Assembly: GCF_038561935.1 (NCBI RefSeq) | Contig: NZ_CP102770.1 | Span: 7,378,001 to 7,442,000 of the forward strand | DNA from: Myxococcus stipitatus | Lineage (GTDB): Bacteria; Myxococcota; Myxococcia; Myxococcales; Myxococcaceae | Direction: 5' to 3' | Length of the DNA stretch: 64,000 nucleotides | Shown: positions 50,046-59,116 of the stretch, one piece after another | Position numbering within the stretch: the stretch's first letter is position 1 | How the letters are laid out: each line of letters opens with the position of its first letter | Made by a program: the position numbers and the translations under genes | The notes under the pieces: generated by a model | Database searches by the model: none | The model's input: only the letters and a program-made list of their open reading frames with translations | Told to the model about the DNA's origin: nothing

Positions 50046-53000
50046 ATGGCACTCGATGGGACCGGGAACAGCAGGCGGCTGACGACGCAGGTTCCGGTGA
50101 GGCGACCTTCCGAGGAAGCCCGTCCGGCCGCCCCCAAGCCCGCGGAGCGCAAGCCGGCCGAGCGCCATGAGCGCTCCAGCTTCACGCCGCAGAATCCGCA
50201 GGTGAAGCCCGGGCAGAGCGCGGAGTCCTCGTCGCTCCTCACGGAGAACTCGCGCGACGGCAAGGCCAACTGCCTGGATGTCGCCGCCGACTGGGTGGAC
50301 AAGGCCACGCCCGCGCTGCGCGCCCGCTCGGAGATGGTGTTCCTCAAGGACTCGCGTCCCGGCGCCGAGGGCCAGTCCGGACACGTGGTGATCCGCCAGG
50401 GGGACCGCGTCGTCGACCCCTCCTCGGGCAAGAACTACGACAACCTCCAGGCCTTCCTGAAGGAACAGCCCCACTACCAGCCCGCGGGCACCCTCTCCGG
50501 GAATGCGGCGGCGAAGATCTTCGCGGCGCCGCCGGGCTCCGCGGAGCGCCAGCGCGCCATCTCCGAGGCGAAGGTTCCCGACTCCCTCCAGCGGATGATG
50601 GTCGCGGACTCGCCCCAGGCCGCGCCGACGACCCAGGCTCCCGCCTATTCGCAGGCCGACGCGGACCGCGACGCGGCGTCCCTCTATGACGCCATGGAGG
50701 GAGGCGTCACCGGCTGGGGCACGGACGAGGACAAGATCTTCAAGACGCTGGAGGGCAAGACGCCCGAGCAGATCAACCTCATCCGCAAGGGCTACAAGGA
50801 CCACTACGGCAAGGACATGGACTCCGTCATCCGCGACGAGCTGAGCGGCGCGGACGAGAAGCACGCCATGGCCCTGCTCCAGGGCGACCCGGCCAAGAGC
50901 GCCGCGGTGCAGGTGCAGGCGGAGCTGGACGGCGTCTTCGGCTCGAACGAGGACCTGCTCAAGGTGCTGGAGAAGCAGACGCCCGAGCAGCGGCAGGCCA
51001 CCGCGCAGAAGTTCGCGGAGATGAATGGCGGCCTCAAGCCCGGCCAGTCGGCGCAGGACTTCATGCTCGACAGGCTGGGCAAGGAGCTCAACCCGGAGCA
51101 GCTCGGCCGCGCTCGCAACATGCTGGCCGCGGGTCAATCCCAGACACCCGAGCAGAAGAACCAGCTGGAGGCCCAGGCCATCAAGGACGGCCTCAAGAAG
51201 GACATGGACGGGTGGGGCACGGACGAGGACCGCATCTTCGAGCGCCTGGAGAAGGCCACGCCGGAGCAGCGCAAGATTCTCGCGCAGGACGAGGCGCTCA
51301 AGAACCGGCTGAAGGACGAGCTGGGCACGGAGGACTTCGACCGGGCCATGGGGTTGATGCAAGACAACCCGGCCAAGGCGGATGCGGCCCGCCTCACCAG
51401 CGCCATGAATGGTTTCTTCGGCGCGGACGAGTCGGGCGTGCGCTCCGTCCTCGAGGGCAAGAAGCCCGAGGAGCTGGAGCGCATCAAGGCCGAGTATCAG
51501 ACGATGACCGGCAAGTCCCTCGAGGACGAGATTCGCAAGTGGGACGGCGCGGACAAGGACGTGACGCTGCGCCTGCTCAACCCACCCAAGGAAGGCGACA
51601 CGCAGGGCCGCGCGGACGCCGCCGCCGAGAAGCTCAAGCTGGCCGTGGATGGCGCGGGCACCGACGAGGACGCCATCCGCAACGTGCTGAAGGGCAAGTC
51701 CAAGGCGGAGATCAACGACATCTCCGCCGCGTATCAGCGGAAGTATGGCGAGGACCTGCGCTCGCGACTGGACTCCGAGCTCAGCGGCCGGGACCACCTG
51801 GAGCTGGTGAAGCAGGACTTCGACCTGGGCGCGGTGAATGACAAGGACCCCGGCGCGGCGCAGGAGCGCGTGCGCCGGCTGCGCGAGCAACAGGCCAATG
51901 AGTCCGGCTTCGGCACCTGGGTCCTGGACAACGTCCAGCGAGGCATCAAGGGCGGCGAGTCCGACAACGACAGACTCAACCGGACGTTGGGAGACGCCGA
52001 GCGCGCCATCCAGTCCGGCGATACGCGGACGGCCGACCGCTCCGTCGGGTTCGCCACGGATGACGTGAAGTCGTTGCAGAGCAGCAAGGACTCGCTCGCC
52101 GAGGGCGCGGCGACGGCCGCCGTGGTGGTGGCGACCACCGCCGCCGTGGTGGCCACGGGCGGCGCGGCGACGCCGCTGGCTCTCGCGGGTTACGCGGCCC
52201 TGGGCGCGACGACGCGGGCCGCCACGTACGAGCTGATTCAAGGCGGCGCCGCGGGCTGGGAGGACGCAGGTCGCCAGGCGCTGATTGGCGCCGTCGAGGG
52301 CGGCACCGTCGTCCTTCCGGTGACCAAGGGCGCAAGCATCGCGACCACCACCGCCGCGAAGAGCGTGGCGACGACGGCGGGACGGGAGGTCGCGGAGAAC
52401 ACGGTCCTCACCGCCGCCAGGCAGGGCGTCAAGGAAGGCGTGGTCGGCGGCGCGGCGGGCGGCGCGGTGGATGCGGCCACCCGGAGCGAGACCTGGCAGA
52501 ACGGCCTCGCGGACGGACTGACCCGCGTGGCCGAGCAGGCCGCCACGGGCGCCGTCATCGGCGGGACGGCGGGCGGGTTGACCTCCGCGGGGCTCACGAA
52601 GGCGCTCCAGCCGAAGGAGATTCCCGTGGTGCGCAACCCGGAGCTGACCGGGAACACCGCGCACGTGCGCTACGACGATGGCCGCGTCCGGGTCGAGGTC
52701 GGCCCCAACGTCTCGCCCGCGCAGCTGAAGGCGCACATGGACGTGGCTCGCGAGCTCCAGAAGTTCGACGGGCCGCTGGGCAAGCTGCGCGAGATGAAGA
52801 GCCGACTCCAGGAGAAGCTGACCGGCATGCCCGGCTACGGCTCGCAGGGCTTCGAGTCCCAGCTGGAGGTCAAGAAGCTCAAGGGCCTCATCGGCGAGCT
52901 GGAGAAGACCGAGGCCGCCACGGTGGGCAGCCTCAAGAACGCGGGGAAGACGCCCGAGTCCTCCACGGAGCTCGCGCGCATCCGCTCCGAGCTGGACAGC

Positions 53001-54179
53001 CTGAACACGCAGCTTCGCGCGCACGAGACCGCGGTCGACTCGCTGGTGCCCGCTCGCGGGTACGTGGCGGCGGAGGCGCGCGCGGGCGCCGAGCGCGCCA
53101 AGGCCAACGGCTGGCCCGACGCGGAGAAGGGCTATTATTGGACCCTCCGCTCGGGCCAGACGGAGCCCCAATACATCAGGTCCTCCTCGGACCTCCCGCG
53201 CAGGGAGTACGACACGGACCTGGGGAAGTTCGTCAACTCCGCGGATGAAGGCCCCAAGCCTCCGAAGCGCTTCGAGCCGGGCACCACGGCCGAGAAGGCC
53301 TTCGATGAGCTGGGCGGGAACGACCCCACGACGCCCTTCGGCAAGTGGGTGACCACGATGGAGAACGCGAAGATCGTTCCCGAAGGGGCCGACCCGACGA
53401 AGTCGCTTCGGGAGAACATCATCGCGTCCCTGAAGAAGAACGAGGGCGCACTGGCGGGAGCCACCCACGACAACATCCGCCACGGCCTGAAGGGGCCCTA
53501 CAAAGACAAGCTCCTGGACCACATCACCAACCCCGCGCATCTGGAGACGACCCAGAAGTACCAGGACGTGCTCGCGCGGACAGGCGACGCGCAGCAGGCG
53601 CTCCGCGCCGCGAGCCATGACGAGATGCTCACCGTCTCCAATGGCATGGCCATCAAGGAGCAGGGAAACCTGGCGGAGGCCTGGTACCTGAAGACCTTCG
53701 GCACCCAGGACTCGAGCACCCAGGTCTCCATCACCCAGGACCACGCGAAGGCGCAGGGCGTGACGCTGGAGAAGGACCGCTTCGCGGACCAGGTGGAGGT
53801 CAATGACGGCACGGTGCGCGAGCTGAAGAACGTCTACACGGCCCTGGGGCCCGACGAGAAGAAGCAGTTCGGCGACCTGGTGAAGATTGCCAGCCAGAAC
53901 CTCCAGGTGAAGGCCAAGGTCGGCGACGACTTCGCCAATGTGGAGGCCAAATCCCTGGTCATGTCCTTCCTCGACCCGCGCGGCGTCAAAGCCAACACGA
54001 ACTTCATGAAGGACCAGCTGGAGAAGCTCCCGGATGGCGCCCCGGTGAAGTTCGAGATCTTCAATGCGAACGGGGAGCGGAAGTTCATCACCCAGGCCGA
54101 CCAGCAGGAGCTGGGGACCCCGGCGATGGAGGCCTGGCTCAAGGGCGAAGCCCCCTGGAAGTTGCCGTCCGAGGGATAG
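50046..54179 (+). CDS. annexin-repeat polymorphic toxin-like protein with C-terminal PD-(D/E)xK module
   Basis: 1377 residues; AGAGG 6 nt before ATG 50046 sets the start. No signal peptide. Order: Pro/Lys-rich tail (~15-60); a possible papain-like Cys/His/Asp domain (C76 in NCLDVAADW, H113 in SGHVVIRQG, D124 in VVDPSS); five annexin-like repeats (~211-280, 289-361, 379-441, 449-513, 530-595), three with the G-x-GTDED calcium-loop motif and helices such as INLIRKGYKDHYGKDM; a hydrophobic Ala/Gly/Thr region (~682-855); coiled coil (~895-1005); and a C-terminal nuclease-like module (~1195-1320) with E-A-W-Y, D1248 and E1259-L-K1261. Annexin repeats bind acidic membranes with calcium. The design suggests a membrane-targeted toxin delivered to another cell; delivery system unknown. 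Confidence 0.8.
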   Translation: MALDGTGNSRRLTTQVPVRRPSEEARPAAPKPAERKPAERHERSSFTPQNPQVKPGQSAESSSLLTENSRDGKANCLDVAADWVDKATPALRARSEMVFLKDSRPGAEGQSGHVVIRQGDRVVDPSSGKNYDNLQAFLKEQPHYQPAGTLSGNAAAKIFAAPPGSAERQRAISEAKVPDSLQRMMVADSPQAAPTTQAPAYSQADADRDAASLYDAMEGGVTGWGTDEDKIFKTLEGKTPEQINLIRKGYKDHYGKDMDSVIRDELSGADEKHAMALLQGDPAKSAAVQVQAELDGVFGSNEDLLKVLEKQTPEQRQATAQKFAEMNGGLKPGQSAQDFMLDRLGKELNPEQLGRARNMLAAGQSQTPEQKNQLEAQAIKDGLKKDMDGWGTDEDRIFERLEKATPEQRKILAQDEALKNRLKDELGTEDFDRAMGLMQDNPAKADAARLTSAMNGFFGADESGVRSVLEGKKPEELERIKAEYQTMTGKSLEDEIRKWDGADKDVTLRLLNPPKEGDTQGRADAAAEKLKLAVDGAGTDEDAIRNVLKGKSKAEINDISAAYQRKYGEDLRSRLDSELSGRDHLELVKQDFDLGAVNDKDPGAAQERVRRLREQQANESGFGTWVLDNVQRGIKGGESDNDRLNRTLGDAERAIQSGDTRTADRSVGFATDDVKSLQSSKDSLAEGAATAAVVVATTAAVVATGGAATPLALAGYAALGATTRAATYELIQGGAAGWEDAGRQALIGAVEGGTVVLPVTKGASIATTTAAKSVATTAGREVAENTVLTAARQGVKEGVVGGAAGGAVDAATRSETWQNGLADGLTRVAEQAATGAVIGGTAGGLTSAGLTKALQPKEIPVVRNPELTGNTAHVRYDDGRVRVEVGPNVSPAQLKAHMDVARELQKFDGPLGKLREMKSRLQEKLTGMPGYGSQGFESQLEVKKLKGLIGELEKTEAATVGSLKNAGKTPESSTELARIRSELDSLNTQLRAHETAVDSLVPARGYVAAEARAGAERAKANGWPDAEKGYYWTLRSGQTEPQYIRSSSDLPRREYDTDLGKFVNSADEGPKPPKRFEPGTTAEKAFDELGGNDPTTPFGKWVTTMENAKIVPEGADPTKSLRENIIASLKKNEGALAGATHDNIRHGLKGPYKDKLLDHITNPAHLETTQKYQDVLARTGDAQQALRAASHDEMLTVSNGMAIKEQGNLAEAWYLKTFGTQDSSTQVSITQDHAKAQGVTLEKDRFADQVEVNDGTVRELKNVYTALGPDEKKQFGDLVKIASQNLQVKAKVGDDFANVEAKSLVMSFLDPRGVKANTNFMKDQLEKLPDGAPVKFEIFNANGERKFITQADQQELGTPAMEAWLKGEAPWKLPSEG

Positions 54180-54212
54180 AAGGCGGGCTAGAGTGGGGAC
54201 TGGAGGGTGTCG

Positions 54213-55157
54213 ATGGTGAAGAGCTTGAAGATCGGCCTGTCGGGCCCCGACCTCGCGGCCATCCTGAAGTCCGTTCCGGGGCGGCTGACTCCGCGTGGCC
54301 CGCCGAGCTACCTGGCCTTGGATGACCAGGAGACACCTCCCAGCGCGGATTGGCTGGGACAGATGGTGCGCGGCGAGCTGTCCTCGATGGCGAGGTGGTC
54401 CGGAGATGGGGACCCCTTCCTGTCCCTGGACAAGGGCGAGCTGGTCCGACTCAAGACGACGCAGGCCCCGGACCCCAAGGCCATGCTGTCGGCCCTCACC
54501 TCGGGCCCCACGCCCTTCGAGCTCGCCTCGTTCGCGAGCATCCATCCGGAGTGGGCCCAGGGGAGCAAGCCCTATCGCTCCCGTGGCTTCGGCGAGCTGC
54601 ACTATCCCCATGGCTGGCTCTGCGGCTTCCGCGGAAAGGGACATGACCAGCTGGTCTCCCGTCGGTGGCTGGAGTTCGGCCCCTGGCGCGTCCTGAAGGG
54701 CTCCGGCGACACCACCCTGGTCCAGTTCCATGACGTGGCGGCGGATGCGGCCACGGCGCTCGAGCAGGCGCGGGCGGGACATCGGCTGCTGGAGATCCTC
54801 AATCCAGACAGCGGCTTCATCGCCGCCGACCACGTCATGTCGCATGACCTCCAGGGCATCTACGACGCCAGGAACCAGGCCCTGCGCATCATCGTCCACG
54901 GGCGCGAGGTGCCCCCGGGCGAGATGCGGGACGCGTGCGCCGCGAAGAAGACCCAGCCCCTGGGCCCGGAGAAGCCCATCGCGCGCGTGGCGTATGTGTT
55001 CATGGAGCCGCAGGCGGCTCGAGCGCATCTGCACGCCCTGTGGCTCAGAGAGCTCGAGTGCTGGACCATCGAGCAGGGCAACGAGGTCCGCCTCGACAAG
55101 GACCATCGCCCCACGCCCGTGAAGCCAGACTGGGTGAAGGCCGTCGAGTCACGCTGA
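54213..55157 (+). CDS. putative immunity protein for the annexin toxin
   Basis: 314 residues; ATG 54213 has GGAGG 6 nt upstream (GTG 54207 is an alternative). It starts 33 bp after the toxin stop and is followed by a terminator, so the two genes form a closed unit. The sequence has no signal peptide and no domain I can name; blocks include PPSYLALDDQETPPSADWLGQM, FASIHPEWAQG and WRVLKGSGDTTLVQFHDV. Cytosolic location and position fit an immunity protein blocking the nuclease-like C-terminus. That role is inferred from position only; at 314 residues it is larger than most single-domain immunity proteins. Confidence 0.6.
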   Translation: MVKSLKIGLSGPDLAAILKSVPGRLTPRGPPSYLALDDQETPPSADWLGQMVRGELSSMARWSGDGDPFLSLDKGELVRLKTTQAPDPKAMLSALTSGPTPFELASFASIHPEWAQGSKPYRSRGFGELHYPHGWLCGFRGKGHDQLVSRRWLEFGPWRVLKGSGDTTLVQFHDVAADAATALEQARAGHRLLEILNPDSGFIAADHVMSHDLQGIYDARNQALRIIVHGREVPPGEMRDACAAKKTQPLGPEKPIARVAYVFMEPQAARAHLHALWLRELECWTIEQGNEVRLDKDHRPTPVKPDWVKAVESR

Positions 55158-55163
55158 GGGTGG

Positions 55164-55193
55164 GCGTGGCGCGAGGGAGCACCCGCGCCACGC
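55164..55193 (+). terminator. hairpin terminator after toxin/immunity pair
   Basis: Perfect 10-bp inverted repeat GCGTGGCGCG/CGCGCCACGC with a 10-nt loop, 6 bp after the immunity-gene stop. Confidence 0.65.
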
Positions 55194-55376
55194 ACTCACC
55201 GCCCCGCACCCGGCCAGGGTGATGCGCCGCCGGGCTCCACAAGAATCGAAAGCGGACACGCCGAGCCGAATGTCTCGCTATTGGACGCATCACCTCCCGC
55301 CCATTCTTGTTGCCCTCGAGAGCCATCTCTAACGTGGCGCCCGCCGAACAGGCATCCCCTGTGTGGAAGGGCTGTC

Positions 55377-56705
55377 ATGATGTCTTTCAATCCCTGGAAT
55401 GGATGGTCGTGGTTGCTCACGACCGGGCTCGTCGTCGCCTTGGGCTGGGAGGGAGCCGCTGGCGATGTCTCACTTCACCACCGAGCCTTCACCTGGCGGG
55501 GGGTGCCGGACCTCTCGCCGCCCTTCCATGTCGCGGCGGATGGCTTTGGCGACCTGGGTGCCCGCTTCGCCGACGTCAATGGTGACGGCAAGCAGGACTT
55601 CCTCTTCCACCGGTGGATCAACGGCACCACCGTGCAGAAGGGCGCCTACGTGAGCACCGGCATGGGCTGGCAGGAGGCCCCCGACTTCACGCCTCCCTTC
55701 CACATCGCGGCGGACGGCTATGCCGACCTCGGTGCGCGCTTCGCCGACGTCAATGGTGACGGCAGACAGGACTTCCTCTTCCACCGCTGGGTCAACGGCG
55801 CGACGGTGCAGAAGGGCGCCTACCTGAGCACCGGCACGGGCTGGCAATGGGCGCCTGACTTCACCCCGCCCTTCCACATCGCGGCGGAGGGCTACGGCGA
55901 CCTCGGTGCACGCTTCGCCGACGTCAATGGTGACGGCAGGCAGGACTTCCTCTTCCATCGGTGGATCAACCCGACCCTCTCGCAGCTGGGCGCCTACCTG
56001 AGCACCGGCACGGGCTGGCAATGGGCGCCAGACTTCACCCCACCCTTCCACATCGCGGCGGACTACTACGGCGACCTGGGCGCGCGCTTCGCCGACGTCA
56101 ATGGTGACGGCAAGCAGGACTTCCTCTTCCACCGCTGGGTCAATCCCTCCACGGTGCAGAAGGGCGCCTATTTGAGCACCGGCACGGGCTGGCAATGGGC
56201 GCCTGACTTCACCCCGCCCTTCCACATCGCGGGGGATGGCTTTGGCGACCTCGGCGCTCGCTTCGCGGATGTGAATGGCGACGGCAGCGAGGACTTCCTC
56301 TTCCACCGCTGGGTCAACGCCTTCACGGTGCAGAAGGGTGCCTATCTGAGCACCGGGAGTGGATGGCAGTGGTCCACGGACTTCACGCCTCCCTTCCACA
56401 TCGCGGGAGATGGCTTTGGCGACCTGGGCGCGCGCTTCGCCGACGTCAACGGAGACGGCAAGCAGGACTTCCTCTTCCACCGCTGGGTCAACAACGCCAC
56501 GGTGCAGAAGGGCGCCTACGTGAGCACGGGCAGCGGGTGGCAGTGGGCGCCGGAGTACACGCCGCCGTTCCACATCGCGGCGGATGGGTTCGGCGACCTG
56601 GGCGCTCGCTTCGTCGACCTCGACGGAGACGGGAAGCAGGACTTCGCCTACCACCGGTGGATCACCAGCACGCTGGTGCAGCACGGCGCCTACCTGGCGC
56701 CGTAG
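55377..56705 (+). CDS. secreted VCBS/FG-GAP-like repeat protein
   Basis: 442 residues. GGAAGGG precedes the tandem ATGs at 55377/55380. After a signal peptide (LLTTGLVVALGWEGAAG) the protein is seven 58-residue repeats, the last truncated. Each contains PPFHIAADGxGDLGARF, the calcium-loop ADVNGDGxQDFLFHRW, and GAYxSTGxGWQWAPDFT. The DxNxDGxxD loops bind calcium in related VCBS/FG-GAP proteins. Repeats 2-6 are nearly identical, pointing to recent duplication or gene conversion. Probably an extracellular propeller-like or matrix protein. Confidence 0.85.
   Translation: MMSFNPWNGWSWLLTTGLVVALGWEGAAGDVSLHHRAFTWRGVPDLSPPFHVAADGFGDLGARFADVNGDGKQDFLFHRWINGTTVQKGAYVSTGMGWQEAPDFTPPFHIAADGYADLGARFADVNGDGRQDFLFHRWVNGATVQKGAYLSTGTGWQWAPDFTPPFHIAAEGYGDLGARFADVNGDGRQDFLFHRWINPTLSQLGAYLSTGTGWQWAPDFTPPFHIAADYYGDLGARFADVNGDGKQDFLFHRWVNPSTVQKGAYLSTGTGWQWAPDFTPPFHIAGDGFGDLGARFADVNGDGSEDFLFHRWVNAFTVQKGAYLSTGSGWQWSTDFTPPFHIAGDGFGDLGARFADVNGDGKQDFLFHRWVNNATVQKGAYVSTGSGWQWAPEYTPPFHIAADGFGDLGARFVDLDGDGKQDFAYHRWITSTLVQHGAYLAP
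55509..56705. repeat. seven tandem 174-bp coding repeats
   Basis: Unit boundaries fall at 55509 and 55683, with 174-bp spacing thereafter; the seventh unit is truncated at the stop codon. The repeats encode the VCBS-like units. Confidence 0.85.
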
Positions 56706-56735
56706 GGCCCCCCCGAGAAGCCCGAAGCGCCGGAG

Positions 56736-58142
56736 TCAGGGCGCCCGCACATCGAAGAACGACACCCGCCCGTCGGGGATGAGCCCCATGGACAGGAGGT
56801 ATGTGCCTTCGCCCAGGCGCACCTGGTACTGGTAGAGGCGGTCATCCCCGCGCACCTCGCGCTTCACCAGCACCAGCGGGCCCGGCGCCCCCAGCTTGCG
56901 CAGCAGCGCCTGGTAGTGGGGGAAGCGCTGGCTCAGCAAGCCCTCCGGGACGTACGCGAACCGGGCCGGGTCCACCGTCCCGTCGCGCACCTGCTCCATC
57001 AGCTTCGCGGCCTGCGCGGCGACCTCCGGCTCCGTGTCTGGAATCGGGGCGAGAGGAGGCACCGCCAGCGCGGGGTTGACGAGGGCGGCGAGTCCCTCGA
57101 CGAAGCGCGAGGGCGAGGCCTGCTCGGTGTTCGCCAGCACGACGATGGAGAGCCGCTCTCCGATGAAGCGGGCGTAGGCGGTGCGGAAGCCCTGCCAGGC
57201 CCCCGAGTGCTTGTGCAGCGGCTGCCCCGCGCGCTCCAACACCTCCCAACCAAAGCCATAGGGCTGCGTGCTGCCGCTGGTCAGCTTCGCGGGGCTCAGG
57301 ATTTCGCGCCAGCTCTCCTCGCGCAGCAGCGCCCGGCGCTCCACCGCCGCATCCCAGGCCAGCATGTCCTTCACCGAGAAGTAGAGCGAGCCGTCCGCCG
57401 TGGTGTTGAGCGAGGGCGACACCCAGGTCTGGTGCTTCACCACCCCGTCCACGCGCCGATATCCCGACGAGCGATGCGGGACGATGTCGTCCTCGCTGAT
57501 GCCTCGCGCCGTCTTCATCCCCGCGGGCCGGAAGACCTGCTCCGCGAGAACCTCACCGTAGAACCTCCCCGCGACCCGGTTCACCAGGATGCCCAGCAGC
57601 ACGTAGCCCGAGTTGCTGTAACCCCACCGGGCCCCGGGCGGGAACTCCAGGGGCAGTTTGTAGATGTATCGAGCGAAATCCTCGTCCGTGTAGTCCTTGC
57701 GCTCATCGAGCTTGCCCTCCAGGTCCTGGATGCCGGAGGTATGGGTCAACAGGTGGCGCACCGTGATGGGCGCCCAGCTCGCCGGTGCGTCGGGGAAGTA
57801 CTTCGTGATGCTGTCGGACAACGACAGCCGCCCCGCCTCCACCTGCGCCATCACCGCCATCGCCGTGAACTGCTTCCCCAGCGAGCCGGACTGGAAGAGG
57901 GTGTCCGCCGTCACGGGGACATCGTGCTCCAGGTTCGCGGAGCCATAGCCCTTCGCCAGGACCACCTTCCCCTTGTGCACGACGCCCACGGCGAGCCCCA
58001 CCACGCCCTGCCGCTGCTGCTCCGCGCGGATGAAGGCATCCAGGCGCGCCTGGAGCGAGTCCTTCGCCGAGGCAGTCCCCGCGATGAGCAACCCCACCCA
58101 GAGGCCGATGAACCGACTGAACGAACCCGAGCAACCACGCAT
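56736..58142 (-). CDS. secreted class C beta-lactamase-fold serine hydrolase
   Basis: 468 residues. GGAG 7 nt before the start; signal peptide ends IAGTASA. Active-site motifs of the class C/DD-peptidase fold: S-x-x-K in GSLGKQFTA, Y-x-N in GYSNSGY, and HSG in KHSGAWQGF replacing KTG. Residues ~350-465 form an additional C-terminal domain. HxG-type members are usually esterases, D-amino-acid peptidases or regulatory peptidases rather than true beta-lactamases. Divergent from the methyltransferase at 58230. Confidence 0.87.
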   Translation of the reverse strand: MRGCSGSFSRFIGLWVGLLIAGTASAKDSLQARLDAFIRAEQQRQGVVGLAVGVVHKGKVVLAKGYGSANLEHDVPVTADTLFQSGSLGKQFTAMAVMAQVEAGRLSLSDSITKYFPDAPASWAPITVRHLLTHTSGIQDLEGKLDERKDYTDEDFARYIYKLPLEFPPGARWGYSNSGYVLLGILVNRVAGRFYGEVLAEQVFRPAGMKTARGISEDDIVPHRSSGYRRVDGVVKHQTWVSPSLNTTADGSLYFSVKDMLAWDAAVERRALLREESWREILSPAKLTSGSTQPYGFGWEVLERAGQPLHKHSGAWQGFRTAYARFIGERLSIVVLANTEQASPSRFVEGLAALVNPALAVPPLAPIPDTEPEVAAQAAKLMEQVRDGTVDPARFAYVPEGLLSQRFPHYQALLRKLGAPGPLVLVKREVRGDDRLYQYQVRLGEGTYLLSMGLIPDGRVSFFDVRAP

Positions 58143-58229
58143 GAACAACTCCGGTATAGAGGGCTGGGATGAACGTTCCCTTGGCGGCATGCTAGCCATT
58201 CCTGGAATGAGATGAGCAGAGGGAACTCC

Positions 58230-59093
58230 ATGGGCAACCTCACGGCGCGAATCGAAGCCTTCTATGGCTTTCTCTGGCCTTTCCTGGCGGAAGAGCAGAC
58301 ACGGTATGCGTACCTGGACGAGCCTCCAGGGGGACGCCCCATGTCCACCCTGCTCAATGCGATTCCGGCGCGGCGCGGCATGAAGGCGGGCTCCCGCCTC
58401 GTCGATGTCGGCTGCGGCAAGGGGCGACAGCTGGTGGAGCTGGCGCGGCGGCACGAGGGGGACTTCATCGGGGTGGACCCGCTCGACCAGAACCTGGAGC
58501 TCGCCACCGGGCGCGCCCTCCAGGAAGGTCTCCACGAGCGCATGACCTTCCTGAAGGGAGGCATCGAGCGGCTTCCGCTGGAGTCGTCCTCCGTGGACTT
58601 CGTCTGGTGTCTGGACATGCTCAACCATGTCGAGGACCTGGACGGCGCGATGAGGGAATGCGCCCGCGTGCTGCGTCCCGGGGGCTCGATGATGAATTGC
58701 AGCGCGCTGGCCACCGACCTCTTGGAGCCACGAGAGGCGGAGCGCGTCACGTCCGGCGTGGGCTTCAACCCCGCCACCCTCTCGCACGAGCGCATGAAGG
58801 CCGCGTACGAGTCCGCCGGCCTGCGCGTCGTCGAGTTCGGCACCACGACGGAGGAGGGCTCGCCATTCCTGGAGGCGTTCGACGAGGGACTCGCACGGCA
58901 CGCGCTGCGGTTCGGCAAGGTGCTGCGCGCCCGCTCGCGGGTGGAGGCCCGGCTGGGGCGTGAGGCCTTCGAGCTGCTCTGCGCCTACGACCAGTGGAAC
59001 ATCTTCCTGCTGCTGGGGAAGGTGACGTACGGCGTCTGGGTCCTGGAGCATGCGAGCGGGCGGAGCGCCTCGACCGAACCGCCACGTCCGTGA
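58230..59093 (+). CDS. class I SAM-dependent methyltransferase
   Basis: 287 residues from ATG 58230, chosen over ATG 58212 because AGAGGG lies 6 nt upstream. Motif I LVDVGCGKGRQL, strand-2 end GVDPLDQNLEL, VWCLDMLNHVEDL and CARVLRPGGSMM. A Methyltransf_11/25-type small-molecule enzyme. The stop lies 23 bp before the 2OG-Fe(II) oxygenase gene, so the two are probably co-transcribed and may modify the same compound. Confidence 0.87.
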   Translation: MGNLTARIEAFYGFLWPFLAEEQTRYAYLDEPPGGRPMSTLLNAIPARRGMKAGSRLVDVGCGKGRQLVELARRHEGDFIGVDPLDQNLELATGRALQEGLHERMTFLKGGIERLPLESSSVDFVWCLDMLNHVEDLDGAMRECARVLRPGGSMMNCSALATDLLEPREAERVTSGVGFNPATLSHERMKAAYESAGLRVVEFGTTTEEGSPFLEAFDEGLARHALRFGKVLRARSRVEARLGREAFELLCAYDQWNIFLLLGKVTYGVWVLEHASGRSASTEPPRP

Positions 59094-59116
59094 CATATGT
59101 CGCGGTCTCGACCGCG

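Noticed and set aside
50046..54179. Type VI secretion effector call for the toxin
   Set aside because: No VgrG, PAAR, Hcp or recognisable adaptor domain occurs in the protein or the neighbouring genes, so the delivery route is left open.
50010..55106. A ~1700-codon open frame on the minus strand behind the annexin toxin gene
   Set aside because: It mirrors the third-position GC bias of the plus-strand gene, has Arg/Leu/Val/Gly-rich noise and no domains or ribosome binding site. Similar long antisense frames at 32727-35912 and 3294-5909 were rejected for the same reason.
55509..56705. CRISPR-like array
   Set aside because: The 174-bp repeats are contiguous, lie in one reading frame and encode calcium-loop modules; there are no spacers or cas genes.
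56736..58142. True beta-lactamase
   Set aside because: The third motif is HSG rather than KTG, and a large C-terminal domain is present, which fits an esterase or D-peptidase-like hydrolase better.
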